Shown here one piece after another: positions 26,157 through 35,617 of a stretch of 64,000 bases of DNA. Made by a program: the position numbers and the translations under genes. The stretch is from Micavibrio_B sp964399985. Lineage in GTDB: Bacteria; Pseudomonadota; Alphaproteobacteria; Micavibrionales; Micavibrionaceae. The stretch is from positions 310,001 through 374,000 of the forward strand of contig CAYNRY010000002.1 of NCBI GenBank assembly GCA_964399985.1, read 5' to 3'. Numbering within the stretch: position 1 is the first letter of the stretch; every line of letters starts with the position of its first letter. Below the pieces are notes generated by a model, which was not told where the DNA came from, did not search any database, and saw nothing but the letters and a program-made list of their open reading frames with translations.

Positions 26157-28496
26157 ATGTCTGACCCTAGAATTATCCCCCCTATCGATGGACCTAAAAG
26201 CGCTTCTCAAGCTTCAAACGAAGGGTATAACCAGACCCAAGATCCTGCCTATGCAGGCGGGCAGGATGTTAATCAGGTTCATCAAAATCCGGACGCCTGG
26301 CCTTTGGAAGCCGACCGCATGGCGGTTACCGTTCCCCTGATCGAAGCATTACAAATTATGGCCGGCTATTACGGCCGCCGCACAAGTTTTAATTCCCTGA
26401 CCGCTGGACTACCTATTCCGGCAACCGGTATCACGCCTATTTTGTTTGAACGAGCGGCTTCTCGCGCTGATCTCAACGCGAGGCTTGCCGAACGTTCATT
26501 GGAAGCCTTGGCCATTGCGCCGAATCTTCCCTGTATTTTGGTTTTGGAACACAAACAAGCTTGTATCCTTTGGGAAGTCAAACATCCGGAAGATCACCCG
26601 CCGAAAAAAGTAGCTGGCAAAGATACTGTTATCCATCCGGAAACAGAACTTCTCGTTCAATTTCCTGAAACGCCGGATGAAAAAAAGCTTATTAAGCTTT
26701 CAGAATTAAAAGATGTTTATACAAATTACGCTTTTTATATTCGCCCGATCGCCCGCATGGATGAACGTGCCGGATCTGCCCGTATCGACACGGCGCGGGA
26801 CTGGTTCTGGGGAACATTAAAAGGAAATATGAAGATTTATAAAGAGGTCATGCTGGCGACATTGATGATCAATGTTTTCGCGCTTGCTAGTACGCTTTAT
26901 ATTATGAACGTCTATGACCGCGTCATTCCTAACGCTGCCTATGAGACGTTATGGGTTCTATCCATAGGTGCGCTCACCGTTTATCTTTTCGACTTCGTAA
27001 TGAAGAATATGCGCTCTTATTTTCTTGATATCGCGGGCCGCAAATCTGATGTCAAAATTTCCGGCAAATTATTTGAACAGGTTCTAGGTATGACGCTGGC
27101 TGCACGCCCGGCTTCTGCCGGCGTTCTCGCCAGTAATATGCGTGAGTTTGAAACGATTCGCGATTTCTTTACCTCGGCTACAATGACGGCGATCGTCGAT
27201 GTTCCCTTTGCACTTTTATTCGTTCTGGTGATTGCCATTATCGCAGGTCCATTGGCCATTATTCCATTAGCCGCAATTCCAATCGTGATTATTGTTGGTT
27301 GGTTTTTGCAAAAACCGATGCAAAAAATCATGCGCCAGTCCATGAACGAAAACGCGATGAAAAATGCGCTATTGTTTGAAACGATCACGGGGCTTGAAAC
27401 GATCAAGACACAAGCCGCAGAAGGCCATGTTCAGCGTCGCTGGGAAGAGCTTGTTGAGAAAGGATCACGCACATCGGTTCAGTCGAAACGTGTTGCCTCT
27501 TTCGCCTTGAATTTTTCTATGTTTATGCAATCGATTACCACGGTTGCCATCGTTATAGCAGGCGTCTATTTGATCAGCGCAGGCATGATTACACAAGGCG
27601 CGCTTGTCGCTTCCGTAATTCTTGTGGGCCGCGCGCTTGGGCCGTTGAGCCAGATTGCCGCGTTGCTAACCCGCTTCAATCAGAGCTGGCAGGCATTGAA
27701 CGCCCTTGAAGAATTGATGAAAAAACCGGTCGAGCGTCCGGCAGATAAGCACTTCATTTCCTTGCCACGCGTTCACGGTCATGTCGAATTTCGTGATGTG
27801 ACGTTTAAATATCCCGGCCAAAGTCATGCCGCGCTTAACAGTATAAGTTTTGCTATCGAACCTGGAGACAGTGTCGGCATAATCGGCGCTGTCGGTTCTG
27901 GTAAGACAACGCTTGAAAGATTGCTGATCAATTTATACCAGCCGGAAACAGGTGCCATCATGCTGGATGGAACGGATGTACGCCAAATCGATCCCGGCGA
28001 TCTTCGCCGCAATGTTGGTGCCGTTCAGCAAAGCCCGAACTTATTCTACGGGTCGGTTCGCGAGAACATTACCATGGGTCATGAAACTGCGCCGGACCGT
28101 GCTGTCTTGCGGGCTGCTGAATTGTCAGGCGTCATGGAATTCCTGCGTGACTCAGAAAAAGGTCTCGATACGCAAGTTGGAGAACGCGGTGAGTCATTGT
28201 CCGGTGGACAACGTCAGGCCGTCGCCATTGCCCGGGCGTTGCTTTACGATCCGGCAGTTTTGATCATGGATGAGCCGACAGCCTCAATGGATCCAACCTC
28301 GGAAATGCGTTTGAAGAAACGCTTAAAAGAGCTGAGCAAGAATAAAACGACAATATTGATTACGCATAAAGGAACCATGCTTGAGATTGTCAACAAGCTT
28401 ATCCTGATCGATCGCGGCCGCATTCTCGCTTATGGTCCTAAAGATGAAATACTTCGCCGTTTACAAAACCGTGACTTCACAGGGAGCGCAGCATAA
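26157..28496 (+). CDS. T1SS ABC exporter, LapB/HlyB-like
   Basis: 779 residues. The N-terminal part resembles a C39 peptidase-like domain (LIEALQIMAGYYGRR) but has no catalytic Cys at the expected place, as in LapB/HlyB, where it only docks substrate. A six-helix membrane domain lies at about 220-500. The ATPase has Walker A GAVGSGKTTLE, signature LSGGQRQAVAIARALL and Walker B LIMDEPTASMD. It would drive export of the adhesin encoded upstream. The stop is 2 bp before the next start, showing a tight operon with the HlyD-like gene. Confidence 0.93.
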   Translation: MSDPRIIPPIDGPKSASQASNEGYNQTQDPAYAGGQDVNQVHQNPDAWPLEADRMAVTVPLIEALQIMAGYYGRRTSFNSLTAGLPIPATGITPILFERAASRADLNARLAERSLEALAIAPNLPCILVLEHKQACILWEVKHPEDHPPKKVAGKDTVIHPETELLVQFPETPDEKKLIKLSELKDVYTNYAFYIRPIARMDERAGSARIDTARDWFWGTLKGNMKIYKEVMLATLMINVFALASTLYIMNVYDRVIPNAAYETLWVLSIGALTVYLFDFVMKNMRSYFLDIAGRKSDVKISGKLFEQVLGMTLAARPASAGVLASNMREFETIRDFFTSATMTAIVDVPFALLFVLVIAIIAGPLAIIPLAAIPIVIIVGWFLQKPMQKIMRQSMNENAMKNALLFETITGLETIKTQAAEGHVQRRWEELVEKGSRTSVQSKRVASFALNFSMFMQSITTVAIVIAGVYLISAGMITQGALVASVILVGRALGPLSQIAALLTRFNQSWQALNALEELMKKPVERPADKHFISLPRVHGHVEFRDVTFKYPGQSHAALNSISFAIEPGDSVGIIGAVGSGKTTLERLLINLYQPETGAIMLDGTDVRQIDPGDLRRNVGAVQQSPNLFYGSVRENITMGHETAPDRAVLRAAELSGVMEFLRDSEKGLDTQVGERGESLSGGQRQAVAIARALLYDPAVLIMDEPTASMDPTSEMRLKKRLKELSKNKTTILITHKGTMLEIVNKLILIDRGRILAYGPKDEILRRLQNRDFTGSAA

Positions 28497-28498
28497 TC

Positions 28499-29932
28499 AT
28501 GGCAAAACTTCCCTTGCAAAAATCATCTAAAGCGCCGGTTAAAAAAGACGATGCCCAAGATTTGAGCATTAATCGTGAAGAGGACTGGCAAAAGATCCAA
28601 TCCCAGTGGATGAAAGAGCGTGTCGAGAAAGTGGAGGCATATGCCGACCGCTATTTTATGACTGATGACGAATTGCCGCTCCATAAGCATATGCTGCTTG
28701 TTTTGATGTTCGTATTCTTTGTCGTCGCTATTCTTTGGGCAAGTTTTGCAAGTCTCGATATTACGGCGCGCGGCGAAGGTCAGGTTATTCCTTCCAGTAA
28801 AATCCAGTCTATCCAGAATCTTGAAGGCGGTATCATTCAGGCTTTCTTTGTTAAGGAAGGCGATCGTGTTGAAAAAGGCCAGCTTCTGGTTCGTCTGACG
28901 GATGTCGGCGCCCAATCCGATTTAGGCACGAACGAAGCTAAATATTGGGGTCTTGCCGCAGGGATTGTTCGTTTGCAAGCCGAAGTCAAAGGCGCGTCAA
29001 CGGTTGAATTTTCCAAGGACATGATGGAGAAAGCGCCAGAAAGCGTGGCTGCGGAGCTTCGTGCTTTCGCAGCAAATAAAGATAAGCTCAACGGCCAGAC
29101 TTTGGTTTTGGAACAGCAATTGTCCCAGCGTCGTCAGGAAGTTAATGAGCTGACCCGTCATGCCAGCGATCTACGCGGTGTAATTGCGCTATCCCATGAA
29201 CGTAAAAATATGGTTGCGCCTTTAATCGCGCGCGGTTCGGCGCCCAAGATCGAAGCCGTTCAAATCGAACAGGAAATTCGCGAACGCCAAACGGAATTAA
29301 ACGGCCTTACTCTCGCCATCCCAAGAGCGAACTCAGCGATCGCCGAAGCTCAGGCGCGTATTCAGGAACTAAAGAAAACCGCTGTTGCGCAAGCGCAAAT
29401 GGAACTTGCCGCCAAAACTGCTGAAATGAATACTGTCCAGCAAACGCTTGGCGCTTTGGAAGACAGGAAAGACCGGACAGAAATTCTCTCGCCGGTCAAA
29501 GGGATCGTTAAGGATTTCAAAATCAATACTGTCGGTGGTGTCGTTCGTCCGGGCGATCCAATTCTGGAGGTCGTACCTTTGGATGATCAATTGATCGTTG
29601 AAGCCAAGATCAAGCCGCAGGATATCGCACGCCTGACACCGGGTATGAAGGCGACAGTTAAATTCACAGCCTATGACTGGGCTGTTTATGGCGGTTTGAA
29701 AGGCGAAGTCACTGATATTTCGGCTGATACGATCAAGAATGAAAAAGGTGAAAGTTTTTATCGGGTTCGCGTGAGAACTTACGAAAATCAATTAAAACGC
29801 AAAGGCGAAGTTTTGCCGATTATTCCTGGTATGGTAACAACAGTAGATATCTTGACTGGCGAAAGAACTGTCATGCAGTATTTGCTCAAGCCTGTTGCCA
29901 AGACACTGGAATATTCGATGCATGAAAAGTAA
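28499..29932 (+). CDS. T1SS membrane fusion protein, HlyD/LapC-like
   Basis: 477 residues. A cytoplasmic N-terminus of about 65 residues precedes one transmembrane segment (about 66-88). After it come a lipoyl/barrel-sandwich half motif (SIQNLEGGIIQAFFVKEGD), long coiled coils around 150-300, and the second half motif with DRTEILSPVKGIVKDF. It bridges the ABC exporter to the TolC-like duct across the periplasm. It is the last of the three T1SS genes, and its 3' end overlaps the Ppx/GppA gene start by 11 bp, so transcription probably continues. Confidence 0.93.
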   Translation: MAKLPLQKSSKAPVKKDDAQDLSINREEDWQKIQSQWMKERVEKVEAYADRYFMTDDELPLHKHMLLVLMFVFFVVAILWASFASLDITARGEGQVIPSSKIQSIQNLEGGIIQAFFVKEGDRVEKGQLLVRLTDVGAQSDLGTNEAKYWGLAAGIVRLQAEVKGASTVEFSKDMMEKAPESVAAELRAFAANKDKLNGQTLVLEQQLSQRRQEVNELTRHASDLRGVIALSHERKNMVAPLIARGSAPKIEAVQIEQEIRERQTELNGLTLAIPRANSAIAEAQARIQELKKTAVAQAQMELAAKTAEMNTVQQTLGALEDRKDRTEILSPVKGIVKDFKINTVGGVVRPGDPILEVVPLDDQLIVEAKIKPQDIARLTPGMKATVKFTAYDWAVYGGLKGEVTDISADTIKNEKGESFYRVRVRTYENQLKRKGEVLPIIPGMVTTVDILTGERTVMQYLLKPVAKTLEYSMHEK

Positions 29933-30824
29933 TAACGAAGAAATTGCCATTGTCGACATTGGGTCGAATTCAGTTCGCTTGTTTATCTTCTCGATTCGTG
30001 ACGACAAGGCAGAGCAAATCACTGCCATGAAATTTTTCTGCGGCCTTGGTAAAGATCTTGGAACGACAGGTTTTCTCAATCCAGATGCTGTAAATTTGAC
30101 CCAAGAAGCACTTGCCAAGTTTAGGCAGGAAATCGCCAAATACTCTATTACACATGAAATCGTAATTGGCACCGCCGCCCTGCGCGAAGCCAAGGACGCG
30201 GCTGACTTTCTACAATCTGCGAAAGAGCGCAGTGGATTTGATATCCGCGTTATTTCGGGGGAAGAAGAGGCGCGTCTTGCCGCTCTTGCCATACTTTCCA
30301 GCCATCGTCATGCCTACGGTATTGTTGCCGATTTTGGCGGGGGAAGTCTGGAGCTTGCCAAGGTCGGTGAAGGTCAGATTTTATCCAAAGTCAGTCTGAA
30401 GCTCGGCGCCCATTATTTGAGCGTGACGGAAAGCGGTAAGAATTTAATTGATGCGCAATTGAACGATGTTCTGAATAAGATGCCGGAATTCTTCCAGCCT
30501 GAAAATCTTTACATTATCGGTGGGTCTTGGCGAAGTCTTGCAAAGGCGTATTTGAAAGATCGGGGGGAAAACAGCTCGGATATTGATGACCGCAGTTTAG
30601 ACGTGCAAGAGATCAAGGATTTTTGCCTGATTATTGGCAAGAAAGAGCCGGTAGAATTGATCGAAGCTTATTCCATGGAAGCGCCAAGGGCACAGTTAAT
30701 GGACGTGTCCGCCCTGATGCTAGAAAAAATAATAGCTATTTTACAACCTGCTCAGGTCAAGGTGTCAAAAGCCGGTATTCGTGACGGGCTGGTCTATGAT
30801 TATATTTTAAGCCGCCGTCATTAA
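29922..30824 (+). CDS. Ppx/GppA-family exopolyphosphatase
   Basis: 300 residues from the ATG at 29922; the frame is open from 29895, but that part lies inside the HlyD-like gene. The ASKHA ATPase-fold motifs are clear: IAIVDIGSNSVRLFIFS at the N-terminus and GIVADFGGGSLELA near residue 137, with Glu in SGEEEARLAAL. The C-terminal HD-like domains of long Ppx enzymes are absent, so it is the short type. Family enzymes hydrolyse polyphosphate or pppGpp. The 11-bp overlap suggests co-transcription with the secretion operon, though a functional link is not established. Confidence 0.9.
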   Translation: MKSNNEEIAIVDIGSNSVRLFIFSIRDDKAEQITAMKFFCGLGKDLGTTGFLNPDAVNLTQEALAKFRQEIAKYSITHEIVIGTAALREAKDAADFLQSAKERSGFDIRVISGEEEARLAALAILSSHRHAYGIVADFGGGSLELAKVGEGQILSKVSLKLGAHYLSVTESGKNLIDAQLNDVLNKMPEFFQPENLYIIGGSWRSLAKAYLKDRGENSSDIDDRSLDVQEIKDFCLIIGKKEPVELIEAYSMEAPRAQLMDVSALMLEKIIAILQPAQVKVSKAGIRDGLVYDYILSRRH

Positions 30825-30885
30825 CAGTCGTTAAAATTACGCCAAGGGCGGTTGAATTATCCCTGTTTCACTTTAAAGTAATCTT

Positions 30886-31818
30886 ATGACGCCAACTGAA
30901 GAAACGCCCATTGTCGATGATCTTGCCCCTGTTCCGGAAAGCGAGCTAATCCTCGAATCCGACGAACAAAAGGATGAGGATGAAGAGGGCGGTGACGGCG
31001 AGGGTGGTAAAAAATCCGGCGGTGGTGGCAAAAAGCCGGCCATTCATGCAACCGAGCTTTTACAGGACGAAGAAAATCTTGGCGATTATGATTCCGAGAC
31101 GTTAATTGAAAAGTTGAAAATGCTCGTCTGGGCGCCGTTCAGTACCATGGTACCCGGTGCCAGCTCTTTTGAATCCGAACAGGATTTAAAGCGTATTCTT
31201 TTCCTTGGTCAGATCGGGCTGATTACAAATCAAATCCATCCAGCGGATATCGCCGATCCAGATTTGATCAAGAAACTCGAACAGCGTCACCAGATGCGCC
31301 AGGAAATCTTTCGGGCAGAAATTGCTGCTGCGACAAGCGGAAGTGCGGCAGGGCTGGCGGCTGGCTTGGTCGCGACGACACCGCCGCCGCAGGCTCAGCA
31401 AAAACGTGAGCAAAAGCAGCAAGTCGCCCAAGTTCGGGAAGCCTCCACAGATGCACGTTATCAGGCCGATGATAAAAAACCGGAAGCCGAGCAAAAAACG
31501 CAACCTGCTAAAGCTGTAGAAGAAAAACGACCGGAAGAGGCTTTATCCTATGCCGACGAGCAGGAAGCCAAACAGCGTGAAAAGGCATCGGCGCTGGGTA
31601 TCGACGATGTCATGGATATTATAGATACACAGAATAAGAATCAGGATGTAGTTCTTGATTCTCCGCCAACACGACTTGATACATTAGCTGCTATTTCGGG
31701 GCTGTTTAACGCCTTTGCACAGCAAACTGAATATACTGCGCCTGAACAAAAGATAGAATTCCGCTTTGCCGATCCGGCTCCTAAAATGGAAGTCGGCGGC
31801 TCAATGGGTGGTATTTGA
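30886..31818 (+). CDS. Unknown acidic, low-complexity protein
   Basis: 310 residues, not recognised. The N-terminus (1-60) is strongly acidic then Gly/Lys-rich, with DEEGGDGEGGKKSGGGGKK. A more ordered part at about 60-145 (ATELLQDEENLGDYDSETL, then FLGQIGLITNQIHPADIADP) is followed by a Gln/Glu/Lys-rich stretch likely to be disordered. A short C-terminal segment (LDTLAAISGLFNAFAQQTE) completes it. No signal peptide or membrane segment is seen. It lies 61 bp after the Ppx/GppA gene on the same strand. Codon use looks like its neighbours, so it is probably real. Confidence 0.6.
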   Translation: MTPTEETPIVDDLAPVPESELILESDEQKDEDEEGGDGEGGKKSGGGGKKPAIHATELLQDEENLGDYDSETLIEKLKMLVWAPFSTMVPGASSFESEQDLKRILFLGQIGLITNQIHPADIADPDLIKKLEQRHQMRQEIFRAEIAAATSGSAAGLAAGLVATTPPPQAQQKREQKQQVAQVREASTDARYQADDKKPEAEQKTQPAKAVEEKRPEEALSYADEQEAKQREKASALGIDDVMDIIDTQNKNQDVVLDSPPTRLDTLAAISGLFNAFAQQTEYTAPEQKIEFRFADPAPKMEVGGSMGGI

Positions 31819-31832
31819 TACTGGGAAAAAGA

Positions 31833-32450
31833 CTATTCAATCGTCGCGGATTTAACAGGCAAGCTTGAAATCTCGATACGGGTCAGATCGCGCAGGTTCT
31901 TGGCGCGGGCTATCTTTCTTTCAAAACGGGTATCGATATCGCCGTGATGATTTTTGAACCAGCCATAGCTAAAGGCCACGACATCTTCATTTGGTCCCTT
32001 TGCCTTGAAGAACGGATTATAGACTTCGTTGACGATCAAGGTTCTGGTGCTGGCAAAGGTCAGGATAATATCAAAAGCATCGTCTCCGTCTGCCAATTGA
32101 GCCGCACGGATTCCAGCATAGTTATTATGCAAGTCTTTCATGATTTCACGGACTGAATCCGGCGTTTTACGTCTTGTATAGCGCTCGATATATTCATTCA
32201 TCACGCCAAGCTTGATAACGGCCATTTCGGCGCGTTCATCGCCAATATGCGGACGCATTAAATTGTAAAGATCGGAAGCTGCCGTTGCATGCTTGATGGC
32301 ATTGGCGGTGCTTTCGTCGAATTTATAATTCTTCTCGAGAAGCTTGGCGATGTTTTCGTAACGCTCATAGTACACGTTCAGAAAAGACGAAAAGCCATAG
32401 AATGCCAGCAAGGGCAGAATAAGCAGTAAAGCAGGTACTTTATACTTCAT
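31833..32450 (-). CDS. Unknown membrane-anchored protein
   Basis: 205 residues from the ATG at 32450, with GGAG about 10 bases upstream. The frame is open to 32504, but the extra 18 residues are basic and unlike a coding start. Residues 4-22 form one hydrophobic segment (VPALLLILPLLAFYGFSS), followed by a mostly helical charged domain, probably periplasmic. No family is recognised; internal landmarks are ANAIKHATAASDLYNL and FSYGWFKNHHGDID. It is transcribed towards the unknown acidic gene and starts 58 bp from the rpsA terminator. Confidence 0.6.
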   Translation of the reverse strand: MKYKVPALLLILPLLAFYGFSSFLNVYYERYENIAKLLEKNYKFDESTANAIKHATAASDLYNLMRPHIGDERAEMAVIKLGVMNEYIERYTRRKTPDSVREIMKDLHNNYAGIRAAQLADGDDAFDIILTFASTRTLIVNEVYNPFFKAKGPNEDVVAFSYGWFKNHHGDIDTRFERKIARAKNLRDLTRIEISSLPVKSATIE

Positions 32451-32507
32451 GTATGGCGATCTCCGGAGCCGTAGAGAGATATATCTTACACTAAAAAAAG
32501 GCAAGAA

Positions 32508-32537
32508 AAAACCGCCCTTTTCGGGGGCGGTTTTTTA
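32508..32537 (-). terminator. rpsA terminator (bidirectional)
   Basis: ACCGCCC at 32511-32517 pairs with GGGCGGT at 32525-32531, flanked by A-rich and T-rich runs on both sides. It lies about 30 bp after the rpsA stop. Confidence 0.85.
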
Positions 32538-32565
32538 TTAAGAGATTATTAAATTCCTCGGCCGA

Positions 32566-34365
32566 TTACTCGGCGGAATCGTCTTTCTTCTTAGACGCTT
32601 TTTTTGCCTTTGGCTTTTCTTCTTCGGCAGCGGCTGGTTTACCCAGAGCGGCACCTAGAATGTCACCAAGGGACGCACCAGATTCTGTCGAACCGAAAGC
32701 TGCCATGGCGGCCTTGTCTTCATCCAACTCGCGCTGTTTGATCGACAGGGTTAGCGATTTACCGACGGTCAGGACCTTCGCATCGACTTTTTCGCCAACG
32801 GCAAAGCGGTCCGGACGTTGCTCGGAGCGTTCGCGGGACAGGTCGGCACGTTTGATCGAGCCTTTCATGTCGCCCACGGATACTTCGATACCGCCGGATG
32901 TGACTTCGGTGACCGTACAGGTAACGACTTGACCTTTGCTGATCGCGCCGCCAGTCGAAGCCGGGGCTTCTTTGCGCGGAGCGGTCGAGGTTGGGCCTTT
33001 ACCGTTATATGGATCGGCAGAAAGTTGCTTGATGCCAAGACCAACGCGTTCTTTCGCAGCGTCGATATCCAGGATTTTCACTTTAACAGTGTCGCCTTTT
33101 TTGTAAGCTTTCAAAGCTTCCTCAGAGGCGTCTTCCCATGATACGTCGGACAGGTGAACCATACCGTCGATGTCGCCAGGCATGCCGACAAACAAACCGA
33201 ATTCGGTAATGTTGCGGATTTCGCCTTCAAGCTCTTCACCGGCTTTATGCTGGCTAGCAAACTGATCCCAAGGATTTTCCTGGGTTTGTTTGATGCCAAG
33301 GCTGATGCGGCGCTTGTCCATATCAATATCAAGAACCTGAACATTCACTTCATCGCCAGGGTTGACGATTTTGTTCGGGTGAACGTTTTTCTTGGTCCAT
33401 GACATTTCAGAGACGTGAACGAGGCCTTCGATGCCCGGCTCGATCTCAACGAATGCACCGTAATCGGTGATGTTGGTGATCTTGCCAGTCAGACGCTGAC
33501 CAGGTGTGAAGCGGGCTGCAACTTCGCCCCATGGATCGCTCTCAAGCTGTTTCATGCCGAGGGAGATACGCTGGGTTTCTTCGTTGTAACGAATGATCTG
33601 AACCTTGATCGACTGGCCAACTGTCAGAGCTTCCGACGGGTGGTTGACGCGTTTCCAGGAGATATCTGTTACATGCAGAAGGCCGTCAATGCCGCCGAGA
33701 TCGATAAAGGCGCCGTAATCGGTGATGTTTTTCACAACGCCGTCAACGATTTGACCTTCTTTGATCTGGCTCATCAATTCGCCGCGTGCTTCTTCACGTG
33801 ATTCTTCAAGAACGGCGCGACGTGAAACAACGATGTTGCCACGCAGACGGTCCATTTTCAAAATCATGAAAGGTTGCGGTGTACCCATTAACGGGGATAC
33901 GTCGCGAACCGGACGGATATCGACTTGGGATCCTGGCAAGAACGCAACTGCGCCGCCGAGATCGACAGTGAAGCCGCCTTTGACGCGAGCGAAGATAACG
34001 CCTGTGACGCGTTCTTTCTTCTCGCAAGCCTTGTCGAGATCGACCCAGACTTCTTCGCGGCGGGCTTTTTCACGAGACAGCTGTGTATAGCCGTCGCGGT
34101 CTTCCATACGTTCGACGTATACTTCGACAGTATCGCCGGCGCGGAGTTCATTTTCTTGACCCGGTTTGTTGAATTCGCGAAGGGCGATACGGCCTTCGGA
34201 TTTCAAACCGACATCGACGATAACGGTGTCGTCATCGATGCGGACGACGCGGCCATTGACCACTTGTCCTGTAAATTTAGTTTTGCTTCCAAGCGATTGG
34301 TTTAGAAGGGCGGCGAAGTCGGAAGAATCTTCGTTGTCCTTAATAGATGCGGCTGCATTTGCCAT
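32566..34365 (-). CDS. rpsA: 30S ribosomal protein S1
   Basis: 599 residues from the ATG at 34365 (MANAAASIKDNEDSSDF). The longer frame to 34476 adds an unlikely basic extension. Six S1 RNA-binding domains can be followed; the central ones carry ITDYGAFIDLGGIDGLLHVT, ITDYGAFVEIEPGIEGLVHV and ITEFGLFVGMPGDIDGMVHL. S1 binds mRNA leaders and delivers them to the 30S subunit. The C-terminus is Lys/Glu-rich (KPKAKKASKKKDD). In many proteobacteria rpsA directly follows cmk; here a 607-bp gap separates them, so it probably has its own promoter. Confidence 0.96.
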   Translation of the reverse strand: MANAAASIKDNEDSSDFAALLNQSLGSKTKFTGQVVNGRVVRIDDDTVIVDVGLKSEGRIALREFNKPGQENELRAGDTVEVYVERMEDRDGYTQLSREKARREEVWVDLDKACEKKERVTGVIFARVKGGFTVDLGGAVAFLPGSQVDIRPVRDVSPLMGTPQPFMILKMDRLRGNIVVSRRAVLEESREEARGELMSQIKEGQIVDGVVKNITDYGAFIDLGGIDGLLHVTDISWKRVNHPSEALTVGQSIKVQIIRYNEETQRISLGMKQLESDPWGEVAARFTPGQRLTGKITNITDYGAFVEIEPGIEGLVHVSEMSWTKKNVHPNKIVNPGDEVNVQVLDIDMDKRRISLGIKQTQENPWDQFASQHKAGEELEGEIRNITEFGLFVGMPGDIDGMVHLSDVSWEDASEEALKAYKKGDTVKVKILDIDAAKERVGLGIKQLSADPYNGKGPTSTAPRKEAPASTGGAISKGQVVTCTVTEVTSGGIEVSVGDMKGSIKRADLSRERSEQRPDRFAVGEKVDAKVLTVGKSLTLSIKQRELDEDKAAMAAFGSTESGASLGDILGAALGKPAAAEEEKPKAKKASKKKDDSAE

Positions 34366-34544
34366 AGGGATAGTCCATTTCTTTAGATAAAATCGACAGG
34401 AACCCTCGCCACATTTAAGTGTTTCTAACAAGGGTGTGCCGTTCAGGGGTGGTTTGTAGGGTAAAACGCCTGTCAAATCAATAAAAATAAGGCTTTAAAG
34501 GGGGGTCTATTAGTTCGTATTGCGATTTTTTTAGATTTTCCTTC

Positions 34545-34643
34545 CGTCATCGCGAGCGAATGGAATGTGCGCGGCGATCCAGAAAATTGAAGTTGTAAAG
34601 ACATTCTGAAATGCGGCGTCTCATGGCGCTCCTCGCAAGGACG
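34545..34643. repeat. REP-like palindromic intergenic element
   Basis: Left arm CGTCATCGCGAGCG (34545-34558) pairs imperfectly with right arm CGCTCCTCGCAAGGACG (34627-34643). This is the wording of a widespread bacterial intergenic palindrome of the CGTCATTGCGAGCG...CTCGCAATGACG kind. Confidence 0.7.
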
Positions 34644-34714
34644 GCGGGTAATATTTCAATGACTTAAGGGGGAGTCTCTCAGTTTGCTCGTCGTTTTTTG
34701 AGAACATCAGAAAG

Positions 34715-34758
34715 GTGAGATTTCTCCACTCGCTGCTGCGCAGCTCTGTCGAAATGAC
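34715..34758. repeat. Second REP-like intergenic element
   Basis: A 44-base stretch from GTGAGATTTCTCCACTCG to GTCGAAATGAC, centred on the palindrome GCTGCGCAGC with TTTC/GAAA outer arms. It resembles the intergenic repeat that reads GTCATTTCGA...GTGGAGAAATCTC in many draft genomes. Confidence 0.6.
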
Positions 34759-34972
34759 ATAAAATTAACTTTTACTACTTTGTTCCGAGATTTAGGGGGG
34801 GATTATATGCGCATCCCTGCGCAGGCAAGCGAGGTTGATAGTGCTGATCCCCTCTGGCTTTCCTCGGGAATGGCCGAAAAACGGCGTGTCTTTTCAGGCG
34901 AAAGACTAACGCTATAAGCATGACGCGGTTTTTTAACAGGGTCAAGTAATCCAGAAATTTAGGATTGGGAAA

Positions 34973-35617
34973 TTAGGACCGGGCCATATCCAATGCCACC
35001 TGAAAGGCCTCTTCGGCTGTCATTTGGGATGTATCCAGAATAACCGCATCCTCTGCCGGCTTTAAAGGGGCTGTCTCGCGATTCGTATCCCGAAAATCTC
35101 TTTCTTTCATATCCTGTAAGACGTCATCATAATTTGCCTTCAACCCGCGGCGTTCAAGTTCGTCAAAACGGCGTTTTGCACGGATCTCAACACTTGCCGT
35201 CACATATAATTTCAGGTTTGCATTTGGGCAGACAATTGTTCCGATGTCCCTCCCGTCTAAAACCGCCCCGTTAAATCCGGCGGGCGGGTTCTGGGCAAAA
35301 TTGCGTTGCATATCGAGCAAAATGCCGCGGACAAGTGGTACGGCAGAGACTTTCGAGGCCATTGTACCGACGTCATCCAGACGTAAATCAGGGTGGCGCA
35401 TAAGCTCATCAGTGAGATTTTGCTGCACGAATTGTGCAGCTTCGATAGCAAGATCTTCGCTGAATTCTTTATTTTGCTGCACGAGTTGAAGGGCGACCAT
35501 ACGGTAAATCGCCCCCGTATCCAGATGGGCGAAATTAAGTGTTTCGGCCAGTTTGCGGGCCAATGTGCCCTTACCACTGGCTGCAGGACCGTCGATGGCG
35601 ATGACTTTCTTTATCAT
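34973..35617 (-). CDS. cmk: Cytidylate kinase
   Basis: 214 residues. The P-loop is IDGPAASGKGTLARKLA (9-25) and the family motifs LDTGAIYRMVAL and LDGRDIGTIVCP follow. It phosphorylates CMP and dCMP with ATP. It begins at the base after the aroA stop, giving an aroA-cmk operon as in many alphaproteobacteria; rpsA, the usual third member, is separated by 607 bp. Confidence 0.95.
   Translation of the reverse strand: MIKKVIAIDGPAASGKGTLARKLAETLNFAHLDTGAIYRMVALQLVQQNKEFSEDLAIEAAQFVQQNLTDELMRHPDLRLDDVGTMASKVSAVPLVRGILLDMQRNFAQNPPAGFNGAVLDGRDIGTIVCPNANLKLYVTASVEIRAKRRFDELERRGLKANYDDVLQDMKERDFRDTNRETAPLKPAEDAVILDTSQMTAEEAFQVALDMARS

Larger units (their letters stand above)
34366..34972. other. Gene-free region between cmk and rpsA
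   Basis: 607 bp without a plausible gene. It includes the rpsA leader (about 34366-34500; a weak minus-strand promoter TTGATT-17-TACAAA is possible), two palindromic intergenic repeats (34545-34643 and 34715-34758), and near cmk a GTCTTT/AAAGAC hairpin around 34888-34906. No promoter for these segments could be fixed. Confidence 0.7.

Noticed and set aside
34477..34972. Protein gene between cmk and rpsA
   Set aside because: Only short broken frames, and palindromic repeats occupy the space.
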